From: Rhodocytophaga rosea
GTDB taxonomy: Bacteria; Bacteroidota; Bacteroidia; Cytophagales; 172606-1
Assembly (NCBI RefSeq): GCF_010119975.1
Contig: NZ_CP048222.1
Coordinates: 310,001-374,000 of the forward strand
Direction of reading: 5' to 3'
Length of the DNA stretch: 64,000 bases
Below the pieces are notes generated by a model. The model worked only from the letters and a program-made list of their open reading frames with translations. It did no database searches and was not told the DNA's origin. The position numbers and the translations under genes were made by a program. Below are positions 35,315-42,970 of this stretch, in pieces (within the stretch, counting starts at the first letter, position 1; the number at the start of each line of letters is the position of its first letter).

Positions 35315-36712
35315 TTATTTCAGAACGCTATCTGTAGAAGATATTTTAGAGGAAGGTGAATATCGTTTCAATTCAATAATATCTCCGGGTATCGGTTGTG
35401 AATTCCAGGAAGAATGAATAGCCAGAGCAGCGCCCATGGCCGTAGCCTGTGCCATTGAAGCGGCGTAGACCTCTATCTCTGGAAAAGCATGGGCCAGTAA
35501 ATGCATATAAATCGGATTTTTGCTAAAGCCCCCATCTACAAACAGTTTTTTCACCGGCGCTCCATTCAGCACCAGCTGCGTGGAGGTGATTTGCTGCGTA
35601 ATAAGATCTGCAATCAACTGGTGATAGGCTTCCTCATAGCTATTAAAATCTGCCAGATTACGTTGCTGAAATATAGATTCACTCACCAAAGCAGTAGCCT
35701 TTGTTTCTCCAGCCGTTTGCTTTAACGGTCTATCTATGAGTAACTCCGGATTCAGGCCAACTGTTTTAAAATAATCAACTGGCTGCTTAAAATGGGAAGC
35801 CAGTCTTTTAATTTGCTGTTCATGTTCATTTCCTGCAAACAAGCGGGAAGATTTTACGGCCTTTCCCTGATAGGTCAGGTAACACAGGCAGTCTTGTTGT
35901 AATTCTGCGGCAGTAAGCAAGGTTTGATTAAAAGGATTCAGGCTAATGCACCAGGTGCCGGAAGAAATTAATACAAAGGGTTCATTGAAACTGGCCAGAT
36001 ACGGAATGAGTGCAGCAGAACTATCATGCAGACCCACACCCATTGGTAAATTTTTGTCATGAATAAGGGTAGGATAGCTTGCATCACCAGGATAAAAAGG
36101 AGCAAACTTTTCAGGCAAGCCTTCATCTTTCGCCCATTGATGATAATCGTTGGTGGAAAAATCCCATAACAAGGTATGGCAGCCTACACTGGTGATATCG
36201 GTGGCCGCCCGCTGCGACAACACAAAACTTATATACTGGGGTAAATGCAGGGTATATTTAATGCGTTTGAATGCCTCCGGCTGTTCATATTTGATGCGAT
36301 ATAACTGCAAGCCCGAATTTAAACTGCCCAATACCGGAGAAGCCGTTTCTTTGCTGAGCTGGATTTCGCCTCCATAGTTGTTATACAACTGATCGTGCAA
36401 TGTTTTGGGAAAAGGTTTCAGGTAATTGTATAAGGGAGTAACCGGATTTCCATTTTCATCTATGTGTACCAATGAAGCCCCATATCCCGAAACATTGATC
36501 GCTTTTATATCAAATCCGGGTTTAGAAAGCACCTGTTGATAGGCACTCCTTATCCAATCGGTAAGTGCCTGCACATCTTCACATGGAAAACCTTCTTCAT
36601 CTGTTATTTCCTGCAGCTGGGTACTATCTTCATAGACAAGCTGATATTTTTCATCAAAGAGGAATAATTTTTTGTTGGTTTTACCAATATCGAAAATCGC
36701 AATAACCTGCAT
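35315..36712 (-). CDS. rhaB: FGGY-family carbohydrate kinase, probable L-rhamnulokinase
   Basis: A 465-residue sugar kinase of the FGGY family. The N-terminal phosphate loop reads AIFDIGKTNKK, the second phosphate motif is VLISSGTWCISLN, and the adenosine motif is LFVDGGFSKNPIYMHLLA. Context decides the substrate: it lies between lutA and rhamnose isomerase, so it most likely phosphorylates L-rhamnulose at C1. Sequence alone would also allow fuculose or xylulose. Cytoplasmic. Confidence 0.85.
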   Translation of the reverse strand: MQVIAIFDIGKTNKKLFLFDEKYQLVYEDSTQLQEITDEEGFPCEDVQALTDWIRSAYQQVLSKPGFDIKAINVSGYGASLVHIDENGNPVTPLYNYLKPFPKTLHDQLYNNYGGEIQLSKETASPVLGSLNSGLQLYRIKYEQPEAFKRIKYTLHLPQYISFVLSQRAATDITSVGCHTLLWDFSTNDYHQWAKDEGLPEKFAPFYPGDASYPTLIHDKNLPMGVGLHDSSAALIPYLASFNEPFVLISSGTWCISLNPFNQTLLTAAELQQDCLCYLTYQGKAVKSSRLFAGNEHEQQIKRLASHFKQPVDYFKTVGLNPELLIDRPLKQTAGETKATALVSESIFQQRNLADFNSYEEAYHQLIADLITQQITSTQLVLNGAPVKKLFVDGGFSKNPIYMHLLAHAFPEIEVYAASMAQATAMGAALAIHSSWNSQPIPGDIIELKRYSPSSKISSTDSVLK

Positions 36713-36831
36713 AATGAAAAAATTGAAAATTGATAGTGGAAAATTGAAACGGTGAAATGGAAAATGAAATTTGAAATTATCAATGATATATTGTCAATTG
36801 TCAATTGTCAATTTTTAATTTTCCATTTACT
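36713..36831. repeat. AT-rich palindromic spacer between kinase and isomerase genes
   Basis: A low-complexity spacer built of variants of aaattgaaaat and gtcaatt. Three tandem copies of gtcaatt occur at 36793-36813, and the right end (tttttaattttccattt) is complementary to the aaatggaaaatgaaatttg block to the left, so the whole can fold into a long imperfect hairpin. The same word types recur in the next spacers (38107-38285). Confidence 0.55.
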
Positions 36832-38106
36832 TTACAATCCGGTGGCAACTGTTTTTAAACCCCGTTCTTTGATCAGATTCTCGCGAACTTTCAGGCTGCG
36901 GTATACTTGTAAGGGTTGTAAGGCGGCACCAGCCCGCAACCTGGCTTCGGCTACCAGTGGACGTACATCGGTGCGGTAAGCCTGTTGCAGAATTTCCTGC
37001 GCTTTTACTACATCGTTTGCTTCCCTGGCCGCTTCCAGTTCTTTAGTATCTACCAGCAAGGCTTGTGCATAGGCTATTTTTATGGCTTCTACGGATTGTA
37101 ATAAATCTTCTAAGGGATCTTTGATATTATGGGAAGCATCAATCATCCAGCCGAGGTCCGATGCATGGGTCATGCCTCTGGCATTCATGCCTTCTACCAG
37201 TTCATTAAAGATCAGAAATAACTGATATGGATTAATGCTGCCTACCGTCAGGTCATCGTCGCCATACTTGGAATCGTTAAAATGGAACCCGCCTAATTTC
37301 CCATCCATCAACAGCAAAGCTACGATCTGCTCAATATTGGCATTAGGAAGATGATGCCCCAGATCTACCAGCGTATAGGCTTTAGGACCTAATTTCTGGA
37401 CGTAATTCAGCGATTGTCCCCAGTCGCCTACGGTAGTGGAATAAAAGTTGGGTTCAAAGGCTTTGTATTCCACAAACATTTTCCAATTGTCTGGCAAGGC
37501 GGCATATACCTCTTTTAAACTCTCCAGCGTCCGTTCGAAGGCTTTGCGGAAATTGAGCTGACCAGGAAAAGAAGATCCATCCGATAACCAGACCGTTAAT
37601 GATTCAGAACCTAATTCTATCCCATACTTAATTACTTCTATGTTGTGCTCTACCGCTTGTTTGCGTACGGTTTTGTCCGTATGCTGCATAGAGCCGAATT
37701 TATAGCTATGCGCCTGCCCAGGCTGATCCTGAAAAGTATTCGAGTTCATCGCATCGAAACGCAAGCCATGCTGTGCCGCTAAAGCCCGGATAGAGGCAGC
37801 ATTCTGTGGAATGTCCCAGGGAATGTGCAGCGAAATCGCCCCACTCGAACCATTCAGGGCATGAAGCAGTCCTACGTCTTCGATTTTTTCTTCCAGGCTG
37901 CGAGGTTCGCCTCCCCCAGAAAACCGGCCAAACCTGGTTCCTCCGGTTCCTAATGCCCAGGAAGGAATAGCGATCTGAAAATCAATTAACTGCTGCAGAA
38001 TACTATTCACATTTTTAATGTCAGCGGCCAGGGTTTCGAAGCGGCGCTGATGCTGTTGCAATTGTTGCTCGTTTAGATTTTCGAGCTTATATTTTTCGAC
38101 TTGCAT
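36832..38106 (-). CDS. rhaI: L-rhamnose isomerase (RhaI type)
   Basis: A 424-residue enzyme that converts L-rhamnose to L-rhamnulose. It belongs to the Pseudomonas stutzeri/rhizobial subtype, distinct from E. coli RhaA. Metal-site segments of the TIM barrel are visible: WDIPQNAA, FDAMNSNTFQDQ, MFVEYKAFEPNF, TLVDLGHHLPNAN, GGFHFNDSKYGDDDL and SDLGWMIDASHN. Length equals that of family members. The gene is in the rhamnose run between the kinase and the bifunctional aldolase, with AT-rich palindromic spacers on both sides. Cytoplasmic, no signal peptide. Confidence 0.93.
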   Translation of the reverse strand: MQVEKYKLENLNEQQLQQHQRRFETLAADIKNVNSILQQLIDFQIAIPSWALGTGGTRFGRFSGGGEPRSLEEKIEDVGLLHALNGSSGAISLHIPWDIPQNAASIRALAAQHGLRFDAMNSNTFQDQPGQAHSYKFGSMQHTDKTVRKQAVEHNIEVIKYGIELGSESLTVWLSDGSSFPGQLNFRKAFERTLESLKEVYAALPDNWKMFVEYKAFEPNFYSTTVGDWGQSLNYVQKLGPKAYTLVDLGHHLPNANIEQIVALLLMDGKLGGFHFNDSKYGDDDLTVGSINPYQLFLIFNELVEGMNARGMTHASDLGWMIDASHNIKDPLEDLLQSVEAIKIAYAQALLVDTKELEAAREANDVVKAQEILQQAYRTDVRPLVAEARLRAGAALQPLQVYRSLKVRENLIKERGLKTVATGL

Positions 38107-38285
38107 AGCAATAGTTTTTAGTAAATGGACAATTGAAAATGGATAATTAATTATAGCGCATCATTATTTGTGGCTGTGTGTTAGTTGCTGTTTGTTGGTA
38201 TCAGGACTTTCGCTTAAAATGAAAGTCATACATTGATAATCAATTGCCTTTCAATTATCAATTTTCAATTCTCCATTCAAATGAA
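38107..38285. repeat. AT-rich palindromic spacer between rhaI and rhaD genes
   Basis: The gap opens with aatggacaattgaaaatgg (near 38124) and ends with caattatcaattttcaattctccatt (near 38250-38277), which are inverted relative to each other. The word types are those of 36713-36831. The inner part shows no gene. Confidence 0.5.
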
Positions 38286-40406
38286 TTATCTTACAAAAGC
38301 AGCAGCCACTCCTCCATCTACATTCAATATATTTCCTGTCGATTTATCGAGAAAACCACCTACAAAAGCATAGCAGGCATTGGCAATATCAGCAGGCAAA
38401 ATGGCTTCATTCATCAGGGTACGCTTGGCATAATACGCAGGCAGTTCCTCCACCGTAATGCCATAAGCTTTTGCCCGTCCTTCTGCCCATCCACCGGCCC
38501 AGATATTGGAATCTGCAATCACCGCATCAGGATTTACGGTGTTCACCCGGATTTTATCCGGACCTAACTCAGCTGCCAGTAAACGGGTGAGATGTGCCTG
38601 GGCTGCTTTTGCCGAACCGTAGCCTGCATTATTGGGACCGGCTACTACAGAGTTTTTGGATACAATATTTATGATGTCGCCACCAAAACCTTGTTTACGC
38701 AATACTTTTACACCTGCTTTCGACACCAGAAACTGTCCTTTTACTAAAATATCATAGAGCTTGTCCCAGTCTTCAATGCTATGATCTACCAAAGGTTTTG
38801 ATGTACTAATGCCAGCATTATTTACAATAATATCTACGCCACCAAAAGCCAGAGCGGCTTCGTCCAATGCTTTTTCAATCGTATCTTCTTTGGTTACATC
38901 CAGTAATGAAGCAGCCGCTGTATCCCGTCCATAGGTTTGCTGGAACTCAGCCATGGCACCCTGCATTCTTTCAGTATTGATATCATTAATGATCACACAA
39001 GCACCTTCGTCTGCAAATTTTTTGGCAATAGCTTTACCTATTCCTCCGGCACTCCCGGTAATTAATGCGATCCTTCCACTCAGTGGTTTGGGTTTGGGCA
39101 TTCGCTGTAATTTGGCTTCTTCCAATAGCCAGTATTCAATGTTAAAAGCTTCCTGCCGGGGCAAAGAGGTATATTCGGAAATAGCTTCAGAGCCTCGCAT
39201 CACATTGATGGCATTGATATAAAATTCAGCCGCTACCCTGGCAGTCTGTTTGTCTTTAGCGAAGGTGAACATACCTACTCCAGGATACAGATGCACCACC
39301 GGGTTGGCATCCCGGATAGCGGGACTATTCGGATGTTTGCATGTATTGTAATACTGCTGGTACATCTTGCGGTAGTCATCATACTGCGGCGCTAACTTTT
39401 CTTTTACGGCAGTGATATTTGATACATCTTCACCTGGCTGCAGATTCAGCACCAGCGGACTGATTTTCGTTCTCAGAAAATGATCCGGACAGGAAGTACC
39501 CATAGGTGCCAGCCGGTCGAGGTCTTTGGAATTAATATACTGGAGTACCCGCTCATCATCTGTAAAATGCCCGATCATTTTGGTCTGGCTGGAGCAAAAA
39601 CCCCGGAGAATGGGTGCTAAGGCAGCGGCCTTCTGTAAACGTTCTTCTTTGGGCAATGACTCTATTCTGGCACCGCCAAATACTGGCCCTTTTTTGCCAA
39701 GATTATCTTCAATATACTGGGCACACCGCTCGATCACCTCCAGGGTATTGATATAACTTTCGTAAGCTGTATTTCCCCAGGTAAACAAGCCATGAGAACC
39801 AAGCATTATGCCTCGTATGCCAGGATTATCCCGCAGGCATTGCCGCAATTGCAACCCCAGGTCAAAGCCAGGTTTTTGCCACTGTACCCAGCCAATGGTT
39901 CCATTAAATAGTTCCTGTGTGATCTGCTTTCCATCTTTAGCAGCGGCAATGGCTATGGCTGCATCTGGATGCAAATGATCAATGTGTTTGAAAGGCAAAA
40001 ATCCATGTAAGGGTGTGTCAATAGAAGGAGCCTTGGAGCTCAGATCGTAAATACAATGGTTGAACAGCTCTACCATCTCATCTTCATGTTCAATTCCCCG
40101 GTATTTGTATTCGAGGCTACGCAAACGGTCTACATATAATGCTGCCAGTCCACTCTTTTTCAGGGTTCCCAGATCACCTCCTGAACCCTTTACCCACATA
40201 ATTTCTTTGAGTTCTCCGGTTAAGGGATCTTTTGCCATGGCTTTGCAGGAAGTATTTCCTCCGCCATAATTGGTAAGCCGTAGATCGGCACCCAGTAAAT
40301 TGGAGCGGTAAATTAATAAGGCTACTTCATCTCCTTCCATAGCAGCTGCTTTTGCATCATCCCACAGATAGCTTACATGTTTAAATGTGTTTGTTGAAAC
40401 AGACAT
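38286..40406 (-). CDS. rhaD: Bifunctional rhamnulose-1-phosphate aldolase / short-chain dehydrogenase
   Basis: A 706-residue fusion. Residues about 20-400 are a class II aldolase domain (metal-binding HGLFTWG and HLHPDA, GGGNTSCKAM at the phosphate site). Residues 425-706 are a classical SDR with ALITGSAGGIGKAIAKKF, NNAGIST and catalytic Tyr and Lys in YGSAKAAQ. The aldolase splits L-rhamnulose 1-phosphate to dihydroxyacetone phosphate and L-lactaldehyde; the dehydrogenase half is thought to oxidise lactaldehyde to L-lactate, as in Bacillus RhaEW. This fused form normally travels with the RhaI-type isomerase, as here. Confidence 0.94.
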   Translation of the reverse strand: MSVSTNTFKHVSYLWDDAKAAAMEGDEVALLIYRSNLLGADLRLTNYGGGNTSCKAMAKDPLTGELKEIMWVKGSGGDLGTLKKSGLAALYVDRLRSLEYKYRGIEHEDEMVELFNHCIYDLSSKAPSIDTPLHGFLPFKHIDHLHPDAAIAIAAAKDGKQITQELFNGTIGWVQWQKPGFDLGLQLRQCLRDNPGIRGIMLGSHGLFTWGNTAYESYINTLEVIERCAQYIEDNLGKKGPVFGGARIESLPKEERLQKAAALAPILRGFCSSQTKMIGHFTDDERVLQYINSKDLDRLAPMGTSCPDHFLRTKISPLVLNLQPGEDVSNITAVKEKLAPQYDDYRKMYQQYYNTCKHPNSPAIRDANPVVHLYPGVGMFTFAKDKQTARVAAEFYINAINVMRGSEAISEYTSLPRQEAFNIEYWLLEEAKLQRMPKPKPLSGRIALITGSAGGIGKAIAKKFADEGACVIINDINTERMQGAMAEFQQTYGRDTAAASLLDVTKEDTIEKALDEAALAFGGVDIIVNNAGISTSKPLVDHSIEDWDKLYDILVKGQFLVSKAGVKVLRKQGFGGDIINIVSKNSVVAGPNNAGYGSAKAAQAHLTRLLAAELGPDKIRVNTVNPDAVIADSNIWAGGWAEGRAKAYGITVEELPAYYAKRTLMNEAILPADIANACYAFVGGFLDKSTGNILNVDGGVAAAFVR

Positions 40407-40432
40407 AGATTTTAGTTTTAATGATTCTTAAT

Positions 40433-40546
40433 ATAATTACTAATTACGAATTACCAATTACGGATTGAATTGTGCATAAGCAATTACTCCTTTGCAAAAA
40501 GCTTTAATAGAATTTGTAATTCGTAATTGGTAATTCGTAATTACTC
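40433..40546. repeat. Inverted AT-rich repeat at the rhaD-rhaT junction
   Basis: The left block attactaattacgaattacc (from about 40436) and the right block ggtaattcgtaattactc (to about 40546) are inverted copies of one word, taattacgaattaccaattac. A related block, with taattac and its complement gtaatta, stands at about 47592-47660. The right block overlaps the last codons of rhaT. Confidence 0.6.
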
Positions 40547-41595
40547 TAACGAGTTGCCGTAGCCGACAATAATAACAGAAGCTAAAATAAAGAGCAATCC
40601 TGCAACGAACAAACCCAATACTTTTTTCGGAACCCCTTTCCATTCTTTCAAAAACAAGCCCCACATATTGGAGATCAATATAATAAAAGCCATATGCAAA
40701 ATCCAGGAAGAAGCGCCATTACCTAACTTACTTTCGCCCATGCCATAGAAGAAAAACTGTAAGTACCAAGTGGTTCCTGCCAGCGCTGAGAATAAATAAT
40801 TGGCTGTAAGCGGTGTACGTTCATCGGTATAATCGGTATAGCTGCGGTTGCGGATGTTTAGGATCAGGCACCAGATAAAGTTGGTGGTAAGTCCGCCCCA
40901 GAGCAGCACAATATATATCACATTATTCTGAAACAGTGGATTATAGCCTTCTTTCACCGCTAAATCGGCCATGGGTTCTCCGGCTTCGATGCCATAATTA
41001 AAACAAGCGCTTAGTATACCAGAAATAATAGCAAAAGTTAACCCTTTCGTGAGATCGAATTCTTTGATGCTTTGCTGCTTCTGCTCGGCAGACAAACTTT
41101 TTTCCTTTTGATTGCCGGCTAAACCACAGATAGCAATGCCGGCCAGACAAACCACCACACCTAGTAATACCAGCTGTCCACCAGAACTGTTGATCATATC
41201 TGAGAAGGTAATTTTACCCTCCTGCGGTGCATAATTATAGTAAATGGATGGCAGCAGCGAACCAAAAGCAGCGGTAAGTCCAAGCAGAATAGAATTTCCC
41301 AGTGACATACCCAGGTAGCGGATACCCAGGCCATAGGTTAAGCCCCCAATACCCCATAATACCCCCAGAAATAGGTCCATCCTAAGGTAGCACTATCTGT
41401 CTGGCTAATGATAGAAGAAAATCCAGGAACGGTTAAAAAAGCAGCCAGTGGTGGTACGATCAGCCAGGAAAACAGGCCGCCTACAATCCAGTAGCTTTCC
41501 CAGGACCATTTTTTTACCTGTTTATAAGGCACATAAAAACTACCGGAAGCAAAGCCGCCAATCAAATGAAAAATTATTCCTGAGATAACTTGCAC
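40541..41595 (-). pseudogene. rhaT: L-rhamnose/proton symporter RhaT, frame broken once
   Basis: The N-terminal part (41595 to about 41362) encodes GIIFHLIGGFASGSFYVPYKQVKKWSWESYW, the well-known start of RhaT with cleavable-like first helix; the rest (41380-40541) continues WGIGGLTYGLGIRYLGMSLG in another frame. Joined, they give about 351 residues and ten membrane helices, the family norm. The break lies at the five-C run 41362-41366 (G on the coding strand); one additional base restores FWGVLWGIGG. The protein should import L-rhamnose with H+. It is directly upstream of rhaD in transcription order. A real null would block rhamnose uptake unless another carrier exists, so a sequence error is plausible. 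Confidence 0.85.
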
Positions 41596-41703
41596 GTATA
41601 TTGATTTAAGGTGATAGATTAAATATGTAGGCTTTCACTTTCCTTACTTGTTCTACGGCTCTGTTTTTCATTCCACTTAAACTACCTGAATGATTCCCTA
41701 TTG

Positions 41704-41862
41704 CGCCGTCCTTACTTTCTTTGTCATTGTTACAAAGAAAGTAACAAAGAAAAATCTAGAATTCTCGAGGCGAGAGCCGAAGAGAACCAACATAGTTGTC
41801 AATGCTTCCCCACTCAAGCCTATGCCTTGCCCGCTGTTTTTTCGGGCCCTCACGCATGGAAT
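41704..41862 (+). repeat. Degenerate intergenic repeat, copy B (best preserved)
   Basis: A 159-base element. It starts gcgccgtcc and has a perfect 13-base inverted repeat, ttactttctttgt (41712-41724) and acaaagaaagtaa (41732-41744), followed by a caaagaaaaatctaga block, gaggcgagagccgaag, an aatgcttccccactc block and a gctgttttttcgggccctca end with catggaat. Copies A and C carry the same blocks in the same order. The overlapping frames on both strands are not genes. It fills most of the 334-base gap between rhaT and the esterase gene. Confidence 0.7.
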
Positions 41863-41929
41863 TTTTATTTTATTAATCATTTTCTCTTTTTAGGATGTAA
41901 TGCTTAAAATGCGCTTAGGGTAATAAAAA

Positions 41930-42841
41930 TTATTTCATCCATCCATTCTTACCCATCCAGGCAAATAAAGGCTGCATCCATTCTTCTGTGGGCTGAGACA
42001 ATACAAACCCATGATCACCTTTGGGATACAAATGCATTTCAGCGGGCACTTTATTTTTAATTAAAGCCTGGTAAAACTGAATGCTGTTTTCTACAGAAAC
42101 AAGCTTATCATCGCCAGTATGCGTAAGCCAGGTAGGAGGCGTTTGTTCCGTTACCTGCTGTTCATTGGAGAATAGTTTGATTTGTTCGGCAGATGGATTG
42201 ATACCCAGTAAAAGATCTCTGGAGCCTTTGTGCGTTAACTGGTCGGTAAAACTAATCACCGGGTATATCAACACAGCAAAATCAGGACGCAGGTTCATTG
42301 ATTCTTTATTGGGAATATACGCTTTATTGAAATGCGTGGCGGCTGTAGCTGCCAGATGCCCGCCTGCTGAAAAACCCATAATACCAATCTTATTAACATC
42401 CAGGCTCCACTCTTTTGCCCGTTGGCGGACCAGCTTGATGGCTTGCTGGGCATCCTGCAAAGGGCCGATCGATTTATCCTTCATAATAGAATCAGAAGGC
42501 AAACGGTATTTGAGAACAAAAGCCGTAATGCCATGCTTAACAAACGTTTCAGCAATCACTTTCCCTTCCGGCACTGTCATTTCAACAGCATAACCCCCAC
42601 CTGGACAAATAATTACAGCGCATCCATTCGCCGTTTGTGATGAGGGCAGATATACGGAAAGAGAGGGCTCAGAAACACTTCTTATGCCAGCTTTCATTTG
42701 TTTATATTCTACCGGCAACTCTTTCATTTTATACCCGGTAGAATTAGGTATAACTCCCTGGTATAATGGAATGATTTGCTGCGCCATTGCACTTATAGAC
42801 ACTAACAGAAACAGAATCATCAGCCGCAGGGTGTTCATCAT
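41930..42841 (-). CDS. Secreted alpha/beta-hydrolase, acetyl/polysaccharide esterase-like
   Basis: A 303-residue protein with signal peptide (residues 1-20, ends AMAQQ). The fold is the BD-FAE/acetylxylan esterase type of alpha/beta-hydrolase: oxyanion region CPGGGYAVEM, nucleophile Ser in GIMGFSAGGH, acid in THTGDDKLV and catalytic His in KGDHGFVLSQ. Such enzymes remove acetyl or feruloyl groups from plant polysaccharides or glycosides. It lies between the GH106 and RhaT genes, so it should help to release rhamnose from decorated substrates. Confidence 0.87.
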   Translation of the reverse strand: MMNTLRLMILFLLVSISAMAQQIIPLYQGVIPNSTGYKMKELPVEYKQMKAGIRSVSEPSLSVYLPSSQTANGCAVIICPGGGYAVEMTVPEGKVIAETFVKHGITAFVLKYRLPSDSIMKDKSIGPLQDAQQAIKLVRQRAKEWSLDVNKIGIMGFSAGGHLAATAATHFNKAYIPNKESMNLRPDFAVLIYPVISFTDQLTHKGSRDLLLGINPSAEQIKLFSNEQQVTEQTPPTWLTHTGDDKLVSVENSIQFYQALIKNKVPAEMHLYPKGDHGFVLSQPTEEWMQPLFAWMGKNGWMK

Positions 42842-42970
42842 ATATTAGGTAATTTTCTTCTTATACTGAATTATGATAAGTATGTCTTACTTAAATTAAA
42901 ATAATCAATTGATTCACAACATTATTACAGCAATTATTAACGAACAACAAACAACGATTTGGTATTACAC

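Noticed and set aside
41690-41907. Three overlapping 60-68 codon frames on both strands
   Set aside because: All lie within repeat copy B, with peptide sequence created by the hairpin words; no support as coding.
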